Origin: Ceratobasidium sp. AG-K | Taxonomy: Eukaryota > Basidiomycota > Agaricomycetes > Cantharellales > Ceratobasidiaceae | NCBI GenBank assembly: GCA_037039685.1 | Contig: JAWNGF010000010.1 | Location: 930,001 to 994,000 of the forward strand | Direction: 5' to 3' | Length of the DNA: 64,000 bases | In this document: in pieces, positions 11,670-20,730 of the stretch | Layout of the letters: every line of letters starts with the position of its first letter | How positions within the stretch are numbered: the first letter of the stretch is position 1 | The notes under the pieces: generated by a model | Told to the model about the DNA's origin: nothing | Database searches by the model: none | Seen by the model: the letters and a program-made list of their open reading frames with translations, nothing else | Made by a program: the position numbers and the translations under genes

Positions 11670-11708
11670 CTTATGAACTCATTTTGCCAACAACAATGAG
11701 GGTACACC
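11670..11708 (+). pseudogene. pol: A1 pol, segment resuming after B1
   Basis: These 39 bases continue the A1 pol reading from 3694 (Tyr-Glu-Leu...Met-Arg-Val-His region between integrase and chromodomain) and stop at the C1 LTR. The chromodomain and ORF3 of A1 are missing. Confidence 0.85.
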
Positions 11709-12123
11709 TGTCATGAGCTGACTAAGCTCAGACATTTTATTCTGATTTTATATTTTTTTTTTCCGAACACTTTCCTTTTTTGGTACAAATGTCCTCTGGC
11801 ACTTAACTTGTATCATGTGATGTATTTGTCTTTTCATTTGATATTGGTGTTGCTTCCGGAACTTCCAGAATGTTGAGTCATATCTCTTATCTTGCTTATT
11901 GTGGGTTGTACTTGGCTTTCTCACACTGATAGATGATGATGTGGCACTGATCCCTCAGGTATATAAACACAGAGGTCAAGCTGGTTAACAACAAGGCTTG
12001 ACCTCCTCTCCACTAGGACTTGCTTCAATCAAATGCTCTTACTATCACTATTCCTTGGGTTCTAAGACTTCTTACAGTCAAACCCCTTAACCTTTATACA
12101 CCCAATTGATCCAAGTCAGGACA
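11709..12123 (+). repeat. C1 5' LTR
   Basis: 415 bp. TATATAAA lies at 11960-11967, and the self-primer segment AAGGCTTGACCT starts 33 bp later, at 11993-12004. It contains a single TGAGTCA site. Confidence 0.92.
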
Positions 12124-12125
12124 TT

Positions 12126-12137
12126 AGGTCAAGCCTT
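12126..12137 (+). promoter_or_regulatory. C1 primer-binding site (self-priming type)
   Basis: AGGTCAAGCCTT starts 2 nt after the LTR and is an exact 12-nt complement of 11993-12004 in the LTR. The same pair recurs in C3 (LTR 45247-45258, site 45379-45390). Confidence 0.78.
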
Positions 12138-12556
12138 TATAAGCATCAGCCTTAAGCTCCTGCTTTTCCACCAAGTAGATAGAACGTACACAGGAAAACA
12201 GGCATAGTACAACAGACAAAGAGCTATACTTGATATAGACCAGTAGTCCCATGTTGCTATATGCTAGCAGTGAACCCAATCATTATCCTCTTTTGGGTCA
12301 TAGGGGCTTTAGTCAGCTAAATACACCCTTACTCTGTTATACACTGTTGTTATCATGCCCGCCCAAGGCTGTTGATAACTGATAAGATCAGATAAGGAGT
12401 ATATAAAGCAAAAGCTTAGCGTCTAGCACCCTTCATGTCCAAATCAACATCTTGAGGAAGCCAGATCCTCTCAAGCAAAACTGGAAAGTGGTTGGAGCAC
12501 CACCCAAGTTAACACTCATATCCATCAAAAACCCCACCAACTTGTTGTTTCCATCA
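12138..12556 (+). promoter_or_regulatory. C1 leader with internal TATA box
   Basis: About 420 bp between primer-binding site and ORF0 without a conserved ATG frame. A second TATA box, TATATAAA at 12400-12407, follows GATAAG motifs (about 12381-12396). The same layout occurs in C3 (near 45656) and C4 (near 51062). It may drive a shorter transcript for ORF0 and gag; this is inference. Confidence 0.45.
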
Positions 12557-12624
12557 GTACGCACTAAAAAAGGATTAATTAGTAACTGACTAATTAACCT
12601 TAAAAGTGTTCCTGCATTCTTTAG
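12557..12624 (+). other. Candidate spliceosomal intron in C1 leader (68 nt)
   Basis: Begins GTACGC after CAG and ends CATTCTTTAG, with CTGACTAAT as a possible branch site. The C3 (45815-45883, GTACGC, CTAAC) and C4 (51223-51291, GTATGC, CTAAC) copies have the same boundaries. Size and signals fit short fungal introns. Removing it joins the leader to the open frame of ORF0. Confidence 0.5.
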
Positions 12625-13219
12625 CCGCTGCAAAGTAGTCTTTAGACTAAAAGACTTCATACTTGATCTAGACACCAAAGTCAACAAGTTAAACAGTCAA
12701 ATTGAAGTACTAGAAGAAGATCAGGTTGAACAAGCAGAGGAACTAAGAGTTGAGCATACAAGAAACAACAAAAACTACAATCAATTCAAAGCCAACTACC
12801 AAGCACTTCACTCAAGGGTTGGGTTCATCAAAATCAGCATCAAGAACATGAACAAGCAACAAGCCGGTCAAGGTTGTGTCCAAAGCATAAACCTTGCTGA
12901 CACCAACATCAAAGTCAAGCGCCTACAAGAACAAATCTGTGTCCTGATTGAAAACTGCGACCAACTTATTAAAATCCAAGAAAAACATACTCAAAAGGTC
13001 AAAAACCTCATCAACAACAATAAATGTCAGTGGCGCACCATTGAGACCCTTAAGGACAAAATCAAAAGCAGATACTGCCCCCTTGCTACAGAAGTGTGTA
13101 TTCCTATTAACCAGGATTACCACCTTCTAAATCACCTTGATACCATTGCACCCAACCCTTTTCAGTGGGACCAAGACCTTGACTCACACAGGAACAACAT
13201 AGGGAACAGCTTAGACTAG
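12625..13219 (+). CDS. C1 ORF0, coiled-coil protein upstream of gag
   Basis: Open frame ending in TAG at 13217-13219, rich in Lys, Asn, Gln and Glu with heptad-like Leu/Ile spacing, so a long coiled-coil is likely. C3 has the same protein (45884-46487) and C4 a truncated copy. No conserved in-frame ATG was found. The start probably lies in an upstream exon joined by the 68-nt intron, so the left end given here is the 3' splice site. Near its end a CCCTTTT heptamer (13156-13162) is in the register for a -1 shift into an 83-codon frame that ends at TAA 13414-13416. In C1 that frame carries TGA codons. Function is unknown; a separate structural or assembly protein is one possibility. Confidence 0.5.
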
Positions 13220-13440
13220 AGTCCCTATCACTCTTTATTGAAGACGTTTGTTGTAACTATATATACAAACAATACGACCAACTAGGAGTAATAAATGCGT
13301 TGTTCTTGGAAGACAAAAATCTTGAATTGGTATTTTTGAGGAGTCTGCGTTTCATCAAAGATAGGAGGGTTTGAAGAAGGATTTGCAATACTTTGTATGG
13401 TCTAGGATCCCAATAAATTTACTTGTTTCCCCGCTCCAAC

Positions 13441-14793
13441 ATGTCCAGAGCCCCATGACTAAGCCAAGGGGGATTCACCCAGATTTTGGCAACATCCGGA
13501 CCTGATGTAGTTGCACATGCAATCTATGCTTTAAGAGACAAAGTGCAAAGGATTAATGGTCACATCAAGGCCTTGAATGGCATCACCTCTACCCTAGAAC
13601 AGGGAATTGACAATAATGTTGCAGACATCATTGCAATCCAAAATCAAACTGCACAAATTACACCCCTTCACCAATTAATGAATGCAGTGTCTCAGTCACT
13701 TGCAAACTTGGGGGCAACACCCTCCACTACCGCATCAACAACCACTCCAGGATACAAACTCAAAATGCACCCTCCAGAAGAATTCTCTGGGGATATGGAC
13801 AAATTTGATGAGTTTAAATCGCAATGCACCTTATATATAAACCATACATCCCCACAAGCAACCATGGAGCTGAAAATCACCTATACTATGGGATACTGCA
13901 AAGGACCTGCCTATGTATGGATGCAACCAGGAATTGATGCAGACACAACACAAAGGGGAGCAACAAATTGGCTACATGACATGGATGAATTCCGGAATGA
14001 AATGCAAGCCAGGTTTGGTGATGTTCACAAGATTGACCGCTTCAGACAACTATACAAAAAGTTGATCCACAAGAACCCAGTCCAAGAATATCTAAGAGAC
14101 TTCATTACCTATTTGTTGGTACTTGGGTACACAGACTGAGTACTTTCTGATGACTTCTACAATAGTCTCAAAGACAAAATCAAGATGGCCATGGTATCAC
14201 AAAACTTTAAACCCCATGAAACAACAAGAACCTTCAATCAGGTTTGAGAAAGGGCCTTAGAGATCGATTCCACAATGAACGCTATCAATGCACCCAAGAA
14301 AACCCAAAACCTGCAAACTAGCAGTTCAAAACAAGCCACGCCTAGGGCCTCTACCAGCAACCCAAACACTGCAGTAGGACAAAGGTTCAATGTAAATGAC
14401 CGCATCTTTATGTCAAAACCTACAGGGGGAGTAAAATACAGCAAAATCTCAAGTATCACAAGAAATGCCAAGGGTTGCCCAGTTCCACAAATTTCCTGGG
14501 ATGATGGAACTAAAGGAAATGTCCCATTTGGAGCAATTCAAAAGGACACAAGAACCATCACTTTCAATACTCCTACCGTCCAAACACCCCAACCTTCCAT
14601 TCCTACCAAGGACCCCAATGCAATGGATCCTGATGGAAAAGGAAAAGGACCAATGATTTGCTTCACATGCAGTGGCAAGGGACACTCAGCAAGGGTCTGT
14701 CCTTCCAAGAACGTAGCATCTGGTTTTGAAGCTCAAATTGAAGAAATCTCTTCAGATATTGAGTCGGGAAAAGACGTCACCAAGGCTTATTAA
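13441..14793 (+). pseudogene. gag: C1 gag, disrupted by TGA codons
   Basis: From ATG 13441 to TAA 14791-14793 (450 codons) in one frame, with TGA at 13456, 14137 and 14247 where C3 has sense codons. It contains the capsid-like domain (about 13760-14140), a low-complexity linker, a small beta-rich module around 14371-14560 (pattern ...IFMSKPTGG...ISWDDGTKGNVPF), and a CCHC zinc knuckle CFTCSGKGHSARVC at about 14660-14701. The module resembles the one in D1 Gag. ORF0b ends in the same frame only 24 nt upstream. Role: particle shell and RNA packaging; this copy is inactive. Confidence 0.83.
14766..14772 (+). promoter_or_regulatory. C1 gag-pol -1 frameshift heptamer
   Basis: G GGA AAA in the gag frame (gga aaa are zero-frame codons). 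A slip gives ggg aaa in the pol frame. That frame is open from here to the ATG at 14829 and beyond. Confidence 0.65.
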
Positions 14794-17700
14794 GGAGCCA
14801 AGTACTTGGTGATATATTAGCTAGTAACATGGATGAACTTGAAATCATGTCAATATCAAATGAAAACCAATTATACATTGATTTCACCGCTCATCCGCCA
14901 GCCATGGCTCCTAATTCTAAGTCAGTCAACAAGTCAAAGAAATTTTCTGGGCAAGCACTCCTAGATTGCAGTGCAACATCCTGCTTCATCAACCCTTCCC
15001 TAGCAAAAGAAGCAAACCTTCCCCTCTTTCAACATGAAAAACCAAAAACCTTATGAGTTATAGATGGACAAGAAGTTTTGTCTGGAAAAGTCACCCACTA
15101 TACTAAATTTAAACTTAATATGCGCACACATTCCAGCAAAATAGAATGTCATGTCACAAACATTGGAAGACACCCTATAGTACTTGGGATGTCATGGCTC
15201 AAAAAACGTAATCCTCAAATTAATTGGAAAAATAAGACAATTGCATACACAAGCAAGTTCTGTTCAAAGAACTGCCTTGAAGTCCTGTCTACGCTTCAAA
15301 TTGCAGCCAAAACCACTTTACCAGAAGAATACAAGGATTTTGCAGATGTATTTGACAAGTCCAGATTGGAAGAACTCCCACCTCACAGACCAACTGACAT
15401 TACACTTGACCTCCTACCAGAAGCCAAATTAAAGCATGGCCCTATTTACAAAACATCCCCAGCTGAAGACAAAGAAATGAAGAAAGTACTAGAAACCCTC
15501 ATCCAAAGGGGACACATTCAAATTTCCAAGTCTCCTTTGGCATTGCCAGTTCTGTTTGTAAAAAAACCCCATCCAGCAGATCCAAACAACCCAGAGTTAC
15601 GCTTTTGCATCAACTATAGATATGTAAATTTGCTGTGCAAATTCAATGGGAGTGGAATACCTCTACTGGATCAATGGTTAAGGGCCTTGGAAGGGTTTGT
15701 CATTGGTACCACTCTGGACTTGGCACAGGGATTTCATCAAACCCAAATAGTGGCAGGACACAAATGGAAAACAGCCTTCAAAACTCAGTATGGCATGTAC
15801 AAATGGAAAGTCATGCCCTTTGGTCTCAAAAACGCCCCATCAAGCTTCCAGTCCCTAATGAACTTCATATTCAGGGATATTATGGGGGTTTTTGTACTTG
15901 TATACATTGATGATATCTTCATTTTTTCCAAACGAGTCAAAGATCATCCGGAACACGTCAAAGAGGTGCTAAAAAGACTAAGGGAACACAAGTTGATTGC
16001 AAAACTGAGGAAGTGCAAGTTCCATCAAACCAAACTGGATTGGGTAGGACTGGTTATTTCAAATAAAGGGATCAAAACGGACCAGGAAAAGGTCACAGCA
16101 GCTATGAATTGGAAACCACCCAAGAATGTCAAACAAGTCCAAGAGTTCCTAGGATTTGTCAATTTCTATCAAAGATTCATCCAAGACTTTGCTGGCACAG
16201 CTAGACCCCTGTACAACCTACTCAAAAAGGATCAAAAGTGGCAATGGACAAGCAAAGAACAGGATGCCATGAACACACTAAAAGAAGCTCTTAAGGTCGC
16301 ACCCATAATGATGCAACCCAATCAAAATAAGGAGTTTTTCCTCATAACAGATGCGTCAGGATTTGCCACAGGAGCAGTTTTATCTCAAAAAGATGAAGAA
16401 AGGAAATTACACCCAGTAGCCTTCCTCTCTAAATCACTAAATCCGGCTGAACAAAACTATGACATTTTCAATAAAGAACTATTGGCAATTATTAGGGCCT
16501 TCAAGGAATGGCGGCACTTACTTCAAGGCACAGAAAAAGCTGTTCAAGTCATAACAGATCACAAGAATTTGGAATACTTCTCCTCATCCAAACAACTGAA
16601 CCAACGCAAAATCTGTTGGATGAACTTCCTAGTAGACTTCAACTTCCAAATCATATACAGGCCAGGAAAACAGAACAAAAAAGCAGATATTCTCTCAAGG
16701 CAATACAATCTAGAACCTTTGGGGGGGGTAGAGAACCAGGTTCTCCTTAAACCAGACATTTTTATTTTGGCTATCACCCCTGACCAAGAGATCAACAACC
16801 TAATCAGAGAAGCAATCCTTGAAGACCCCAGATTAGACAAAGCTCATAGCAAGCTAAGAAACAGCAAAAAAGTCAAAGACTGGGAATACAAAGAAGGACT
16901 CCTAATGTTCAAAGGAAGGATCTTTGTCCCCAAAGATGAAACCGTCAGAAATCTGATATTGGAGTTGCGCCATGACAATGTCACAGCTGGTCACCCTGGA
17001 CAAGCAAGAATGTTGGAATTAGTCTCAAGAACTTACTACTGGCCAACCATGAAGAAATTTGTCAACTCTTACATGTCACACTGCAAAATATGCATTTGAG
17101 TTAAACCGTCAAACCAACTCCCCATGGGACTACTGCGTCCCTTACATATTCCTGAGAGACCTTGGGAGGAGATCTCCTATGACATGATTATAGAGCTCCC
17201 AGAGTCAGAAGGATATGATGCAATCTTGACAGTTGTAGATTGGTTCTCCAAGATGGCACACTATCTCCCTTGCAAATCAACAGCCACAGCAGTTGACATA
17301 GCCAATATCTTTGTTGCAAACATTTGGAAACTTCACGGGACCCCAAAAGCAACAGTCTTGGACAGAGGATCCACTTTCAATTCAAAATTCATCCGGCATC
17401 TGTACAAACGGTTGGATGTAAAACCCACCTGCAGCACAGCCTACCATCCAAGAACAGATGGACAGTCAGAACGGGCAAACCAGGTTGTTGAAATCTTTAT
17501 CAGGGCTTTTCTCAACCATAGGCGAAACAATTGGGTGGCCCTACTCCCTATGGCGGAATTTGCTTACAACAATGGAATCCAAGCATCCACTGGCAAAACC
17601 CCCTTCCAGATCTGCCAAGGTTTCAACCCTAGAATGAACATTGGGGAAGAATCAGACTATACTGTTCCTGAAGCTGATGCCCATGCGGAATTCCTGTTGA

Positions 17701-18169
17701 AAGGATACAATGAAGTCAAAGCCACTCTTATTCTAGCAAACCAGTCCTACAAATACTACTTTGATAAAGGAGCCAAAGACCAGAAGAGATAAACCCTGGA
17801 GATAAAGTCTGGCTTAATCATCAAAACATATCCACAGACAGACCTTCAGTAAAACTCTCCCACAAAGTTTTAGGCCCTTACAAAGTACTGGAAAAAGTAG
17901 GGACTCACACCTTTAGACTGGAACTACCAAAATCAATGAAGATTCATCCTGTCTTCCATGTTGTGCTGCTTAAAAAATTCCACCCTGATCCCCATGGTTG
18001 TGAACCTGTTCAACCACCCCCTATTGTCACACAACAAGGAGAAGAAGAGTGGGAAGTGGAAGAGATCCTTAATTCCAAGAAAATTTGTTGTCAACTTCAC
18101 TACTACGTTAAGTGGAAAGGATACTCTCATGCAGACAATTCTTGGCAATCAAAGGAAGACCTCAAGAAT
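14775..18169 (+). pseudogene. pol: C1 pol (PR-RT-RNase H-IN-chromodomain), disrupted
   Basis: Pol in the -1 frame of gag. An ATG at 14829 could also serve as a start. Protease motif LLDCSATSCF near 14961-14990. RT YIDDIF near 15903-15920 and RNase H TDASGFATGA near 16348-16377. A run of eight G at 16721-16728 links RNase H and integrase, in frame here. Integrase has an HHCC region (about 16970-17095), VVDWFSKM, LDRGSTF and TDGQSERAN. Chromodomain near 18046-18169. TGA at 15054-15056 and 17097-17099 and a 1-base loss near 17780 break it. D1 splits it at 18169, and the last 20 or so codons lie at 25286-25342, where the stop TAG overlaps the polypurine tract. No third ORF follows. Confidence 0.88.
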
Positions 18170-18595
18170 TGTCACGACCTTTTTCCTTTTCTCTTTCCTG
18201 TGTTCTGTTTGGCTCGTGTTTGGTCTCGTTCTCCTCGCCTTGGCGCATATAGTCGCCTTATTGTAAGCCATGACCGCGGGACATGCCTGCCTGGCTAGTT
18301 CCAGTTTTCCCTCGGCGTCCATGGACTTATCACGTTCCCTTTGTTCTGTCCTCGCTTCTCTCGGACTCTTGCCTTTTCTCCTTTTGTCTTCCCTTGTCGC
18401 CTGCTCTCTATTGTACATAGCCACAGTAGTTAGTATATATACCAGCGACACAAGTCTTGCCCCCACAAGACTTGTTCTCTTGTTGTTTTCCCCTCACACA
18501 ATCGCGTGACTCACTTAGGCCTTAGCTGCCGCCCCAACCCCCATCATCACTACCTGTGGTGTCTCGGCCTCCAAGGTTCGGCTAGGGTTGTGACA
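18170..18595 (+). repeat. D1 5' LTR
   Basis: TGTCACGACC...GGTTGTGACA. TATATATA at 18434-18441; self-primer segment ACAAGACTTGTTCT at 18465-18478, 31 bp after the TATA start. The antisense reading frame over most of the LTR is a by-product and is also present in the 3' LTR. Confidence 0.95.
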
Positions 18596-18597
18596 CT

Positions 18598-18611
18598 AGA
18601 ACAAGTCTTGT
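18598..18611 (+). promoter_or_regulatory. D1 primer-binding site (self-priming type)
   Basis: AGAACAAGTCTTGT, 2 nt after the LTR, is an exact 14-nt reverse complement of 18465-18478 at the inferred start of the transcript. It is the longest perfect pair of the four families. Confidence 0.82.
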
Positions 18612-19003
18612 CGCCTTCGCCGCGGATACAGCCCTCGTCGCTGTCGGAACCAGGTTTATCATCACCGGGATATCTCTGAGCAATTGCACACCCTTCACCA
18701 TTGATAGCTAATACCCCTATATCTCCCCTGCATCATCTACACGTCGAGGCATATTGCAGCTCGCATCCATTAGCCTGTTGAAGACGTCCCCTATCCTCTG
18801 ATATCACTGAGCCGTTGCCACCTAATCAGGAAGCGCCGCTTACATATTCTATTGGAACAAGGACCTCTGAGACCCTCGCCTTGAACCTACCGTCGACTAG
18901 GTTCCCCCTACGTATCCATCTCTACCCAGGGGATTTTCTCTTCACCAACAAGTACTAGCCATATTTGGTCGCAGCGCACCAGGAAGCGCATTTATTATAG
19001 CTC
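18612..19003 (+). other. D1 untranslated leader
   Basis: About 390 bp between primer site and gag with no long frame. It may hold packaging signals. I see no repeat or motif I can name. Confidence 0.5.
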
Positions 19004-20686
19004 ATGTCAATCTACCCAGGAGAGGGATCAGTGGCAGGACGCATCAGAACGACCTTTGGTCTAGGCCGATCTACATCCCAAGTTCCAAGTGCAAGCAACA
19101 TCATGTCCGGTGACGCAGGGACCAGTCGATCGGATCCTACGGTCCAGGGAACGGAGTCACATCAAGTTTCCTTTGGTGTTGGAGCCCCAGCGGCTACATC
19201 ATCTCCGCCCAATGCAAATCGCGATAACGCCTCCATGCGCACTGGGGATCTTCACCCCCCAGAAGCTAGTGGACGAGTGGAGACGATACCATCAGACCAA
19301 TATATCGAAGACCAGTTGGAAAATGGTCAATGGTACAACAATTGCGGAACCACTAATGAAGACATTGCCGCGTTCCTACTCGAAATAGCGCGACGGGTCG
19401 AGATCACGAACAGACGCGTTGACAACATTCATCAATGGGTACTCTGGAATGCAGGAGATGGTGACCTCAACCTACAAAGTATTCAGGCCACTCAAGCCGA
19501 TGTTCAAACAAATCAAGCGCTCCTCAATACCATGCAGAACAACATGGACATTCTAATTCTTCAAGCAGGAGGGCGCGCTTACCAACCTCGTAACCAAGGA
19601 ACAGGACCAAATCCTGGCGTATCGCAACCCCCGGGCGGGACTCCCCTCAATCAACAAGCACTAGGAAGGTCCACTGGACGATTCACACTTGGTTCAGCTC
19701 CCGTCGCCACTCAGGGTATAACCCCCACTGCTCCTCGAACTGCTAAAAAAAGTTCAGCCAGCAAACCTCCCGAATACAATGGCGAACGCGGTCAGAAGGC
19801 TAGGGACTTTACCTTCGCCTGTAACCTCTACATCAGTACTTCGGAGTTGCGTTACGATACAGTAGATCAGCAGATCCTCTTTGTTGTCTCGTACCTAAGG
19901 GGGGAAGCCAGGGAATGGATTCGCCCATTCCTTGAGAAAGAAATGTCTGGCATCCCTCAACCTATCCTTAACGACATGACCCTTTTCGAGGAAGCCTTCG
20001 AGGAAGCCTTTGGCGAAGTAGAGCAAGCGGAAGTTTATCGGCAAAAATATCGAAATCTGAAACAAACCAAGTCAGTGGTCGACTACATTTCGAATTTCCG
20101 AACCTATTCCAGCGCCTTGGGTTACAATGAGGCCACCCTCAAAGACGATTTTTACTCAGGGCTCAAAGACGAAATCCAGGACGTCATGTCAATTCAGAGC
20201 ATTGATCGCCACATCATTTCCCTCACACAGTTGATGAATCACGCGTCTAGGATTGATGCAAGCCTTATTGCACAAAATCTGGAGAAAAAGGCCAAGGGCC
20301 TGGAGAAGGCGACATCGAGCGGAACCTTCAAAAAGGTGACCACGAGCACAACAGCGCAGAAGACACAATTCAAGGAGGGAGACAGGGTGTATACCATGGG
20401 ACCAAAGGGCGCAACCAGGGGACAAATCACAAAAATTGGGAACAACAAGAAGGGCTTCAAAATTCCCACCATCAAATGGGAAGATGGCTCCGAGAGCGAA
20501 CTCCCATTCCCCTACCTTCGCCTAAACACCCGCACAGTCGCAGGAATTGAAATGGCAGCAACCAGTAGTTCAGAACTCACTTGTTACCGCTGCCAGAAGA
20601 AGGGCCACATCGCGAAAAATTGCGTCGTCAAGATAGCCGCTCTGGAAGAAGTCTCTGATGAGGAGTCGGGAAAAGGCAGTGTCTGA
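19004..20686 (+). CDS. gag: D1 Gag, 560 aa
   Basis: ATG at 19004 to TGA 20684-20686, uninterrupted. Residues 1-110 are Ser/Thr/Gly-rich and probably disordered. A helical segment follows (about 120-190), then a Gln/Gly/Pro linker. The capsid-like retrotransposon Gag domain is at about 245-400 (motif EWIRPF near 303, YRQKYRNLKQTKSVVDYI near 344-361). Residues about 455-510 form a small module with the pattern GDRVY...G.I.KI...IKWEDG...PF, like a Tudor/SH3-type barrel. A CCHC zinc knuckle CYRCQKKGHIAKNC lies at 527-540. Gag forms the cytoplasmic particle and binds RNA. The slip heptamer at 20668-20674 allows fusion to Pol. Confidence 0.92.
   Translation: MSIYPGEGSVAGRIRTTFGLGRSTSQVPSASNIMSGDAGTSRSDPTVQGTESHQVSFGVGAPAATSSPPNANRDNASMRTGDLHPPEASGRVETIPSDQYIEDQLENGQWYNNCGTTNEDIAAFLLEIARRVEITNRRVDNIHQWVLWNAGDGDLNLQSIQATQADVQTNQALLNTMQNNMDILILQAGGRAYQPRNQGTGPNPGVSQPPGGTPLNQQALGRSTGRFTLGSAPVATQGITPTAPRTAKKSSASKPPEYNGERGQKARDFTFACNLYISTSELRYDTVDQQILFVVSYLRGEAREWIRPFLEKEMSGIPQPILNDMTLFEEAFEEAFGEVEQAEVYRQKYRNLKQTKSVVDYISNFRTYSSALGYNEATLKDDFYSGLKDEIQDVMSIQSIDRHIISLTQLMNHASRIDASLIAQNLEKKAKGLEKATSSGTFKKVTTSTTAQKTQFKEGDRVYTMGPKGATRGQITKIGNNKKGFKIPTIKWEDGSESELPFPYLRLNTRTVAGIEMAATSSSELTCYRCQKKGHIAKNCVVKIAALEEVSDEESGKGSV
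20668..20674 (+). promoter_or_regulatory. D1 gag-pol -1 frameshift heptamer
   Basis: G GGA AAA with GGA AAA in the gag frame. The pol frame is open from 20662 and overlaps gag by 25 nt, with the heptamer inside the overlap. This fits the X XXY YYZ rule for tandem -1 slippage. No downstream structure was computed. Confidence 0.72.
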
Positions 20687-20730
20687 AGGGAGCATCAGGC
20701 GCCCTGAAGACAGAATTAGATCGTGTTGCC

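Noticed and set aside
12126..12137. tRNA-primed primer-binding sites
   Set aside because: I recognise no tRNA 3' end match starting with TGG at any of the four family sites, whereas each pairs with its own LTR.
18149..18466. Antisense frame over the D LTR, repeated at 24756-25151
   Set aside because: The two frames are alike only because the two LTRs are nearly identical. There is no known domain, and D2 and the solo D LTR do not keep it.
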